5,175 nt of DNA, taken from contig JAPHUG010000242.1 of assembly GCA_026197195.1 (NCBI GenBank), positions 1-5,175 of the forward strand, written 5' to 3'. This document shows, piece by piece, positions 1 through 5,175 of this stretch. The stretch is from Sedimenticola sp. Lineage in GTDB: Bacteria > Pseudomonadota > Gammaproteobacteria > Chromatiales > Chromatiaceae. How positions within the stretch are numbered: the first letter of the stretch is position 1; each line of letters begins with the position of its first letter. Below the pieces are notes generated by a model. The model searched no databases and was not told the origin of the DNA. It was given only the letters and a program-made list of their open reading frames with translations. Made by a program: the position numbers and the translations under genes.

Positions 1-1
1 A

Positions 2-919
2 GAACATGAGCGCTCGATCAACCTGGGCGTTGCCAGTGCGTTAGGTGCTTTCCTGATCTGGGGATTCTCATCACTCTACTACCGTGCAATTGGTGAAGCC
101 CCGGCACTGGAGATCATTGCTCATCGTGCCATCTGGTCACTCCTGTTCACATTGATTCTGATTGCGGTGACAGGGCAGATCAGAATCTTCCTGGGGCTGT
201 TTTCCAACAAAAAGATTCTGCTCACTCTGCTGGTCAGTTCCATCCTGGTTTCAGTCAACTGGTTGGGTTTCATCTGGGCCGTGAACAATGAAAAGGCCCT
301 TGAGGCGAGCATGGGCTACTTCATCATGCCGATTGTGATGGTGGTACTCGGACGCCTGTTTCTGGATGAGCGGTTAAGTCGAAATCAGGTCATCTCCTTA
401 ATACTGGTTTGTATCGGCGTATTGAATCTGCTGGTGGCTATTCAACAACTCCCCTGGATAGCCTTGCTGCTGGCCCTATCATTCGGTTTTTACAGCCTGG
501 TGAGAAAAAAGGTCAACGTCAGTGCACTGGTGGGGCTCACACTAGAGTGTCTGTTTCTTGCCCCGGTTGCACTGGGCTATCTCTGGCTGCTGCAGCTCGA
601 AGGTACATTGGTATTTGGCACCCTGAACATCGGCTTCGATCTGCTGCTGCTGGGTTCAGGCTTAATGACCGCCCTGCCCCTGATCCTTTTCACTTCGGCA
701 TCCAAGCGTTTGCGGCTGGGTACGGTCGGACTATTGCAGTACCTTAATCCGACGGTTCAGTTTCTGCTTGCGGTGTTTCTGTTTAATGAACCCTTTTCAA
801 TACCGCACATGATCACCTTCTCCCTCATCTGGCTGGGTCTGATCATCTTTTCCCTCGATTCAAGAAACCAGATGAAACGGGATAACAGCAACAGAAAACT
901 GGCCCAGACCACCCCCTGA
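2..919 (+). CDS. rarD: RarD-type EamA/DMT family permease, 5' end cut by window edge
   Basis: Inner-membrane protein of the drug/metabolite transporter superfamily, RarD subfamily. The E. coli member was named for chloramphenicol sensitivity; its real substrate is not settled, so none is assigned here. The frame is open from base 2 to the TGA at 917-919 and gives 305 residues, against 296 for E. coli RarD. No ATG or GTG in frame lies near the left edge, so the start is probably a few codons outside the window; an internal TTG at 152 would delete the first two helices. Family landmarks are visible: an IWG motif in helix 1 (residues 19-21), AHR at 40-42, NW...WAVN at 86-95, EASMGYF at 101-107, LDER at 121-124, and ALPLILF...LLQYLNPT at 224-251. 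About ten hydrophobic segments are present, followed by a polar basic tail. The family's usual GYFINP reads GYFIMP here. The gene converges on the GGDEF gene with no gap between the stop codons. Confidence 0.92.
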   Translation, partial: EHERSINLGVASALGAFLIWGFSSLYYRAIGEAPALEIIAHRAIWSLLFTLILIAVTGQIRIFLGLFSNKKILLTLLVSSILVSVNWLGFIWAVNNEKALEASMGYFIMPIVMVVLGRLFLDERLSRNQVISLILVCIGVLNLLVAIQQLPWIALLLALSFGFYSLVRKKVNVSALVGLTLECLFLAPVALGYLWLLQLEGTLVFGTLNIGFDLLLLGSGLMTALPLILFTSASKRLRLGTVGLLQYLNPTVQFLLAVFLFNEPFSIPHMITFSLIWLGLIIFSLDSRNQMKRDNSNRKLAQTTP

Positions 920-922
920 TCA
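917..922. other. Abutting convergent stop codons within palindrome TGATCA
   Basis: The plus-strand permease ends with TGA at 917-919 and the minus-strand cyclase ends with TGA read from 922 to 920. Together they form the palindromic hexamer TGATCA, so the genes have no intergenic base. Any terminator for either gene must lie inside the other's coding sequence, and the mRNA 3' ends should overlap in antisense. Confidence 0.9.
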
Positions 923-2272
923 ATAGACCAGTTGCTCTGCGGATCTAAGACAATTTCGCCCATCATGCTTGGCCTGATACATAGCCCTATCAGCCGCATC
1001 CAGAAGATCATCCCAGCCCTTGGCAATAGCAGGATAACTGGCAACCCCGATACTGATGGTCAGCGTTACAGACTCATCACCCAGCTGAGCCTGATGACTC
1101 GAAATCTGTAGCAACAGACGCTCCCCCAACTCTACCGCCATGGCATGGGAAGTTTCCGGCAACACCACCAGGAACTCTTCGCCACCAAACCGGGCAACAT
1201 AGTCGGTCTTTCGCAATGAGCGCTCCAGTTCAAACGCCACACTGCGCAATACCCGGTCACCACCCGCATGTCCATAGTGATCATTGATCGCTTTAAAGTG
1301 ATCGATATCCACCATGAAGATAGCGAGCGAGTGAACGTAACGGTCAGCGCGTGCCAGATCATCAGTAATTCGGCGCTCTAACTCATTACGGTTATACAGC
1401 CCCGTCAGTGGATCGTGTGTCGCCAGATGCTTCAGCTCTTTCTCTATCCGTTCACGCTCTTTAAGCTCCTTTCTCAACTGCTGTGTTCTGCGGCCAACCT
1501 GCTCTTCCAGCTCACTATTGAGCGCTTGCAGTTGGCGCTCCTCTGCATGAGAAAGCATAAAAAAGTAGTAAAGCACAAGCGAATAGGCCGCAAAGCGAAG
1601 GATATGCCAATACCACCAGACGCCATCCCAGGGGGTCGAAAACTCAAACAGGAGGCCGGAGATACCGAACAGCAGGCAGTGACTGGCGAAGATACTATTG
1701 TCCCGAATTCTTGATTGTCGATACTCAAAATAAAAATAGAGCGCGGCGATAAGAAACAAGCCACCGGCCATCAGATTGAGTGCACTCGCTATCAGAGTAA
1801 ACTCTGACTCCTGGCTCATGAGAGGTACTAAATGAGGAAATCCGAGAGAGAGTGCGCCGATCAGAAAAGTGATTGCAAAAACAAAGATCGGCAAATGATG
1901 ATCATGGCACCATTGTGAGAGTGCATTTGGCATCCAGATAAAGGCAAAGATCAATCCGCCAAACAACATGGCCAGCGAGTGAAGCCAGATAAACGCTTGT
2001 ATATCCTGTGAGATGGCATGAAAACCATCCAGCACCCCCATACCGACCAACGCTGAAACAATCCAGACATAGCGCACTGGCAGGCGATTGTAGATCCGCA
2101 GCATGAGGATCAATACTGCAATCAGCAGGGCGATAAAGGCACCCAGACTTTCAATAAATGTGTGAAGCGGATAGTGAATCGACTGGCCTTGGGGAAAAGC
2201 AGCCGTAAAAAAGACACCACCAATCAAAATGGAGAGAATCACACTGAACAACAGGGCGTTATACGTTCTCAT
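920..2272 (-). CDS. Membrane-bound diguanylate cyclase (multi-TM sensor plus GGDEF)
   Basis: Predicted to make cyclic di-GMP from two GTP at the inner membrane. From the ATG at 2272 the protein has 450 residues. Residues 6-240 hold about eight hydrophobic segments (roughly 6-26, 43-58, 68-87, 94-114, 127-145, 158-182, 194-212, 220-240) with little periplasmic sequence, resembling MASE-type (perhaps MASE3-like) sensor modules. A charged, coiled-coil-like linker follows at about 242-282. The GGDEF domain spans about 284-445: DPLTGLYNR at 287-295, a DIDHFK metal/substrate motif at 322-327, the active-site GGEEF at 363-367, and an RKTD inhibitory site at 354-357, five residues upstream as in feedback-inhibited cyclases. 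All key residues are present, so activity is expected. There is no EAL domain. A GTG at 2296 would add eight residues; neither start has a strong ribosome site. ATG was chosen because it places a short basic N-terminus directly before helix 1. The input signal is unknown. Confidence 0.93.
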   Translation of the reverse strand: MRTYNALLFSVILSILIGGVFFTAAFPQGQSIHYPLHTFIESLGAFIALLIAVLILMLRIYNRLPVRYVWIVSALVGMGVLDGFHAISQDIQAFIWLHSLAMLFGGLIFAFIWMPNALSQWCHDHHLPIFVFAITFLIGALSLGFPHLVPLMSQESEFTLIASALNLMAGGLFLIAALYFYFEYRQSRIRDNSIFASHCLLFGISGLLFEFSTPWDGVWWYWHILRFAAYSLVLYYFFMLSHAEERQLQALNSELEEQVGRRTQQLRKELKERERIEKELKHLATHDPLTGLYNRNELERRITDDLARADRYVHSLAIFMVDIDHFKAINDHYGHAGGDRVLRSVAFELERSLRKTDYVARFGGEEFLVVLPETSHAMAVELGERLLLQISSHQAQLGDESVTLTISIGVASYPAIAKGWDDLLDAADRAMYQAKHDGRNCLRSAEQLVY

Positions 2273-2296
2273 CGCACCACTAGAATAGGTATTCAC

Positions 2297-2438
2297 TCAG
2301 CCACTGTCCAGCAAACGGACCCGCTCTCATCACCCTACATGACATGCATCACTAAACCTTTGAAAACACCGGCTTAGCCTTTTATATCCCTGTTGCACAG
2401 ATGGTATTTATCATCATCAACAACAACCGGTCTTATTA
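2297..2438 (-). promoter_or_regulatory. Intergenic region upstream of the cyclase, possible weak promoter
   Basis: This gap lies between the AraC-type gene's stop and the cyclase start; both are on the minus strand. It is AT-rich at the AraC end. A minus-strand TATAAA at 2386-2381 could be a -10 element, but the hexamer at 17-bp spacing (AAATAC) does not resemble a -35, so promoter support is weak. A short trinucleotide run (ATC three times, then AAC three times) sits at 2410-2427. I see no convincing hairpin with a U-tract that would terminate the AraC transcript, so read-through into the cyclase gene is possible. No small ORF with a ribosome site was recognised. Confidence 0.25.
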
Positions 2439-3365
2439 TCAGCGTTTGCAACTGACGGGGATACAAAATTCCAAGCGAAACCGTCGACTCCGGTTTATGA
2501 AATGGTTCTCCTGATAACAGGCGTGGGGCGGAATACTCCTGGCCCGGTAATCACTGGCAGGGAGCCAGTACATGTAAAGATTACGCATCAGATACAGTAG
2601 ATCTCCAAATCCCCCTTCGGCTTCACAACAGGCATGCAGCCCGCCCGGTATCTCCATGACCCCTACCCCATCACTGGGATAGATCTTGGAGGGGAGTGTC
2701 AGACAGGCGACATAACGGCATCGATCAAACGGTATCAAATCCGGATTACTGTGATGGAGCGCAATCATCTGCTGTTGTTCAGGGTCGACATTATGGTTCG
2801 TCGCCCAGTCCAGCAGACGGGCCCAGACCGCGCCTATACCCTGGTCATAGCCCACATGCCGGATGTAGGCAACCGGCTGACTCGCCAAGTGCCTGATGGT
2901 CACCGGCGGTAAGTCAGGTTGATCACAGGCCTGTAGCGTATCGGCATAGTACTTACGGTGGGGATTGGCATCAGAGGCGGACCAGAGCGCCTTCAGGGTA
3001 CGACTACGATTCTCATAGCCTTCTCTGCGCCAGACACTGGGTGAACAATCAAAGAAGGCCTTGAAGGCGTGGTTGAAAGAGGCATTCGAGTAAAACCCAC
3101 ACTCGGTGGCGATTTCGACAATCGCTGTATCCGGGTTATAGATCAACAGATTTGCAGCCCACTCCAGTCGGCTACGTCGCACATAGTCATGCACACTCTC
3201 CCCGGTAATCTGCTTGAAGATCCGTTGGAAATGGTATGGTGAATAACAGGCACGCTCTGCCAGGGAGGAAATATCCAGCTCACCAGAAAGATCGGCATGA
3301 ATAAGGTACAGCGCCTCATTGATGCGCTCCTGGTGTTCATAAGCGGTATTTCTGCGTAGTCCCAT
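2439..3365 (-). CDS. AraC-family regulator with GyrI-like effector-binding domain
   Basis: Predicted cytoplasmic transcription factor. From the ATG at 3365 it has 308 residues. The N-terminal AraC DNA-binding domain (about 15-114) holds two helix-turn-helix units: LAERACYSPYHFQRIFK at about 35-51, and the signature helix beginning VEIATECGF at about 83, ending SPSVWRR at 108-114. A GyrI-like (AraC effector-binding) domain fills about 153-306 and ends in the typical CIPV. This order, HTH first and GyrI second, is that of Rob-like regulators. The usual FExY motif reads HACY at 281-284, so the glutamate often used for ligand binding is alanine. Upstream in-frame starts are ATG at 3383 and TTG at 3413, none with a good ribosome site; 3365 was chosen because it gives the N-terminal length usual in the family and keeps the candidate operator outside the gene. 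Three stops in tandem (TGA TAA TAA, 2441-2433) end the frame. The gene is divergent from the aminotransferase, its most likely target. Confidence 0.92.
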   Translation of the reverse strand: MGLRRNTAYEHQERINEALYLIHADLSGELDISSLAERACYSPYHFQRIFKQITGESVHDYVRRSRLEWAANLLIYNPDTAIVEIATECGFYSNASFNHAFKAFFDCSPSVWRREGYENRSRTLKALWSASDANPHRKYYADTLQACDQPDLPPVTIRHLASQPVAYIRHVGYDQGIGAVWARLLDWATNHNVDPEQQQMIALHHSNPDLIPFDRCRYVACLTLPSKIYPSDGVGVMEIPGGLHACCEAEGGFGDLLYLMRNLYMYWLPASDYRARSIPPHACYQENHFINRSRRFRLEFCIPVSCKR

Positions 3366-3380
3366 GATCGAAAAATAGCA

Positions 3381-3416
3381 CATTTGAACAAAATAATACC
3401 CCCATCCGATCAAATG
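3381..3416. repeat. Imperfect inverted repeat, candidate operator
   Basis: CATTTGAAC at 3381-3389 is repeated in inverted form as GATCAAATG at 3408-3416, with eight of nine positions matching and 18 bp between the arms. The arm centres are 27 bp apart, and the regulator's candidate -10 (3398-3393) lies between them. A dimeric regulator could bind here, but arms of this length can arise by chance and AraC proteins often bind direct repeats instead. Confidence 0.3.
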
Positions 3417-3458
3417 AATTTCAGCCCCTCTGACTTATGCTCAACTAACCCATAACCC

Positions 3459-3466
3459 AGGAGAGG
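3459..3466 (+). promoter_or_regulatory. Strong Shine-Dalgarno site of the aminotransferase
   Basis: AGGAGAGG ends eight bases before the ATG at 3475, a good match to the 16S anti-SD sequence at normal spacing. It fixes the start of the aminotransferase and is the strongest ribosome site seen upstream of any start in the window. Confidence 0.8.
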
Positions 3467-3474
3467 ATTAGCGG

Positions 3475-4659
3475 ATGTTTGCCCAGCGAACTAAAGATCT
3501 TAACAGCTCGTTTATTCGGGACATTCTCGCTGTCACCCAGCAACCTCATATCATCTCTTTTGCTGGCGGCCTGCCAGACCCGGCCCTTTTCCCTGTGGAA
3601 GATCTACAACAAGCGGCCCAAGCGATGCACCAGAACCTGGGCAGCGCCCTCTATCAATACAGTGAAACCGCCGGCCTGGTGCCGCTAAGAGAGTATATTG
3701 CCGAGCATCTGACCGTCGCCGATTCAAAGCGGGAAAATATAATTGTTACCACCGGCTCTCAACAGGGGCTGGACCTGGTGGTTCGCTGTCTGATTGATCC
3801 GGGCCAGAAAGTCGTCGTGGAAGGACCAACCTACCTGGGGGCCTTGCAAGTATTGCGGGCTAATCAGGCTGAACTCGTCAGCATTCCTTCAGATGATCAG
3901 GGACCTGACCTTGAGGCACTCGAAAGAGTGGTTAAGCAGGAGTCCATCGGCTTCTTCTATACCGTGACTGATTTCCAAAACCCAACCGGCGCCAGTTACT
4001 CTCTAGAGCGGCGGAAGCGTTTGGTTGCACTGGCGAAAAAATACAATTTTCTGATCCTGGAGGATGCACCCTATGCGGCCTTGCGCTATACCGGAGAGAT
4101 GCAGCCAAGCCTGCATACGCTGATGCCTGATCGGGTCATACGATTTGGTTCATTTTCCAAAATCATTGCCCCTGCACTTCGACTGGGTTGGATCAATGCA
4201 CCGCAGGAGATCATCAAGGTAGTTGAGAAACTGAAACAGGCCGCAGACCTGCACTCCAGCGGCTATGACCAGCAACTGGTACTCCATTTTCTGCAAAGTG
4301 GCGCACTAAAACCTCATCTGCAGAAGATACGCGCCGCCTATGGCGAGCGACTCGAAATCATGGCATCAGCGCTTAGTCGCACCATGCCAGAGACATTGCA
4401 GTTCACCAAACCTGAAGGCGGTATGTTCATCTGGGCCACACTGACGACGAATGAGAGTACCCTGGCGTTATTTAATGCCGCCGTTGAGCAGGGAGTGGCA
4501 TTTGTTCCAGGTGAAGCCTTCTATACCCGGGGTGAGTCAAATAACAGCATGCGACTCAACTTCTCCAACAGCCCGATTGAGTTAATCGAACAGGGTGTAG
4601 AAAGACTCGCTAGTTTGATCAATAGAGAACAGCGGGAAACCCGGGTGGCGTCTGGCTGA
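3475..4659 (+). CDS. PLP-dependent class I aminotransferase, LysN/MocR-C-terminal type
   Basis: Predicted cytoplasmic fold-type I aminotransferase that moves an amino group from an amino acid to a 2-oxo acid through pyridoxal phosphate. It has 394 residues, the normal length for stand-alone members such as 2-aminoadipate transaminase LysN. Visible landmarks are SFAGGLPDP at 28-36, the YSETAGLVPLRE start motif at 62-73, TGSQQGLD at 93-100 (cofactor phosphate loop), GPTY at 117-120, QNPTG at 168-172 (Asn169), EDAPY at 196-200 (Asp197 to the pyridine nitrogen, Tyr200), SFSK at 226-229 with Lys229 as the Schiff-base lysine, LRLGW at 235-239, and MRLNFS at 359-364 with Arg360 for the substrate carboxylate. 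The residue set is complete. There is no winged-helix domain, so it is an enzyme and not a MocR regulator. The substrate cannot be read from the sequence; 2-aminoadipate, aromatic or branched-chain amino acids are all possible. It is probably controlled by the divergent AraC-GyrI gene. Confidence 0.94.
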   Translation: MFAQRTKDLNSSFIRDILAVTQQPHIISFAGGLPDPALFPVEDLQQAAQAMHQNLGSALYQYSETAGLVPLREYIAEHLTVADSKRENIIVTTGSQQGLDLVVRCLIDPGQKVVVEGPTYLGALQVLRANQAELVSIPSDDQGPDLEALERVVKQESIGFFYTVTDFQNPTGASYSLERRKRLVALAKKYNFLILEDAPYAALRYTGEMQPSLHTLMPDRVIRFGSFSKIIAPALRLGWINAPQEIIKVVEKLKQAADLHSSGYDQQLVLHFLQSGALKPHLQKIRAAYGERLEIMASALSRTMPETLQFTKPEGGMFIWATLTTNESTLALFNAAVEQGVAFVPGEAFYTRGESNNSMRLNFSNSPIELIEQGVERLASLINREQRETRVASG

Positions 4660-4663
4660 GCCG

Positions 4664-4706
4664 TTATTCATCACACCCAGCGTTTAATGCCGGGCGTGAT
4701 AAATAA
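4664..4706. terminator. Hairpin between convergent genes, candidate shared terminator or 3'-end structure
   Basis: Arms at 4664-4681 and 4689-4706 flank a seven-base loop (4682-4688). Fifteen of 18 positions are Watson-Crick pairs. The other three are A-C or C-A mismatches in plus-strand RNA but G-U wobbles in minus-strand RNA, so only the minus (gloC) transcript forms an unbroken 18-bp stem. The hairpin begins five bases after the aminotransferase stop and eight bases beyond the gloC stop. Neither side is followed by a U-tract, so a classical intrinsic terminator is not certain; an RNA-stabilising or Rho-assisted 3' end is the alternative. Confidence 0.5.
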
Positions 4707-4713
4707 ACAGGAA

Positions 4714-5175
4714 TTAATTCAGGAAAGGATTGGTCGTTCGTTCATGCCCAATGGTTGAAACAGGGCCGTGACCAGAGATAAATTCAACGTCATCCCCCAT
4801 ACTCCAGAGTTGTTCACGAATGGAACGCAGCAGTGTGGCATGATCCCCTTTGGGGAAGTCGGTACGCCCAATGGAACCACTAAACAGCACATCACCGACA
4901 ATGGCGACCTTCTCTTTTGCATTAAAGAACACCACATGACCGGGGGTATGACCGGGACAGTGACGCACTTCCAGCTCCTGGTTACCGACCTGCACCCGAT
5001 CGCCCTGATTCAGCCAGCGAGCAGGCTCAAAAGTCTCAGCCGGAGGAAAGCCAAACATCTTGGCCTGCTCTGCCAGATCATCGATCCAGAACTTATCCTC
5101 TTGATGCGGTCCCTCAATGGGTATGCTTAAACGTCTTGAGAGTTCACCTGCGGCACCCGCATGATCGATGTGGGC
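4714..5175 (-). CDS. gloC: YcbL/GloC-type glyoxalase II (metallo-beta-lactamase fold), N-terminus outside window
   Basis: Predicted cytoplasmic metallo-hydrolase that cleaves S-D-lactoylglutathione in methylglyoxal detoxification, by resemblance to E. coli YcbL (GloC). The frame is open from the right edge to the TAA at 4716-4714 and shows 153 residues; E. coli YcbL has about 215, so roughly 60 N-terminal residues are missing. The first visible residues, AHIDHAGAA, are the end of the HxHxDH metal motif; its first His lies outside. Further motifs are CPGHTPGH (metal His), GDVLFSG (bridging Asp), GRTDFPKGDH, and SGHGP (last metal His), ending in NPFLN. The chain ends soon after NPFL, so it lacks the C-terminal helical glutathione-binding domain of GloB, as expected for the YcbL group. 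An internal ATG at 5058 is not the start, since it would remove the metal motif. The gene converges on the aminotransferase across a 54-bp gap. Confidence 0.93.
   Translation of the reverse strand, partial: AHIDHAGAAGELSRRLSIPIEGPHQEDKFWIDDLAEQAKMFGFPPAETFEPARWLNQGDRVQVGNQELEVRHCPGHTPGHVVFFNAKEKVAIVGDVLFSGSIGRTDFPKGDHATLLRSIREQLWSMGDDVEFISGHGPVSTIGHERTTNPFLN

Larger units (their letters stand above)
3366..3474. promoter_or_regulatory. Divergent promoter region between AraC-type regulator and aminotransferase
   Basis: This short region separates two divergent genes and must hold both promoters unless one lies inside a coding region. On the minus strand TATTAT (3398-3393) is a reasonable -10 for the regulator; hexamers at 16-19 bp spacing are poor -35 matches. 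On the plus strand TATGCT (3436-3441) is a possible -10 for the aminotransferase, again with no good -35. Weak -35 boxes would suit promoters that need an activator such as an AraC protein, but this is inference. The promoter assignments are tentative. Confidence 0.4.

Noticed and set aside
409..747. Open frame of 112 codons on the plus strand inside rarD
   Set aside because: It lies wholly within the strongly supported permease gene in another frame, and its translation shows no recognisable domain.
757..1044. Minus-strand open frame spanning the 3' ends of rarD and the cyclase gene
   Set aside because: It overlaps both well-supported genes in a different frame and shows no recognisable domain; it reflects the gapless convergent arrangement.
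1415..1764. Overlapping open frames of about 96-99 codons on both strands within the cyclase gene
   Set aside because: They are out of frame with an intact membrane-GGDEF protein and have no family resemblance of their own.
2162..2377. Plus-strand open frame of 71 codons across the cyclase 5' end and the upstream gap
   Set aside because: Most of it is antisense to the cyclase gene, its low-complexity polar product is unlike any known protein, and no good ribosome site precedes it.
2410..2428. Short trinucleotide run of ATC and AAC units
   Set aside because: Three units each is too few to call a microsatellite or phase-variable repeat.
2365..2435. Two similar stretches, AACACCGGCTTA at 2365-2376 and AACAACCGGTCTTA at 2422-2435
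   Set aside because: They align only with two one-base insertions, are short, and are easily explained by chance.
3475..4659. MocR/GntR-type transcription factor
   Set aside because: The aminotransferase domain resembles the MocR C-terminus, but the protein begins directly with the enzyme fold and has no winged-helix DNA-binding domain.
4711..4720. Palindrome GAATTAATTC over the gloC stop codon
   Set aside because: A ten-base AT-rich palindrome without other context is expected by chance and overlaps the end of the coding sequence.
4768..5130. Plus-strand open frame of 120 codons antisense to gloC
   Set aside because: The minus-strand frame matches YcbL/GloC motif by motif; the plus-strand frame is its antisense shadow.

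Overview
The window is an ordinary-looking stretch of chromosome from a proteobacterium, most likely a gammaproteobacterium. That guess rests on the close resemblance of the two edge genes to E. coli RarD and YcbL/GloC, a mid-range GC content by eye, and the gene mix (GGDEF signalling, AraC-GyrI regulator, class I aminotransferase). I see no phage, transposon, CRISPR, tRNA or rRNA. The species cannot be named from this sequence.

Layout from left to right: (1) positions 2-919, plus strand, a RarD-type EamA/DMT permease cut at its 5' end by the window edge; (2) 920-2272 (or 2296), minus strand, a membrane-anchored diguanylate cyclase with an N-terminal module of about eight transmembrane segments and an intact GGEEF domain; its stop codon directly abuts the rarD stop; (3) 2439-3365, minus strand, an AraC-type regulator with a GyrI-like effector-binding C-terminus; (4) 3366-3474, a divergent promoter region with an imperfect inverted repeat; (5) 3475-4659, plus strand, a PLP-dependent class I aminotransferase of the LysN/MocR-C-terminal type; (6) 4660-4713, a short convergent gap filled by an 18-bp-arm hairpin; (7) 4714-5175, minus strand, the C-terminal three quarters of a YcbL/GloC-type glyoxalase II, cut by the right edge.

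The most likely functional link is between the AraC-GyrI regulator and the divergent aminotransferase, which share about 109 bp of intergenic DNA. The diguanylate cyclase lies downstream of the regulator on the same strand with a 142-166 bp gap, so read-through is possible but not shown. RarD and GloC look like unrelated neighbours facing inwards.

I found no convincing undescribed system. The points worth a second look are the polar residues inside the cyclase's membrane module, the loss of the usual glutamate in the regulator's GyrI-like domain, the candidate operator between regulator and aminotransferase, the abutting stop codons at 917-922, and the strand-asymmetric hairpin at 4664-4706.
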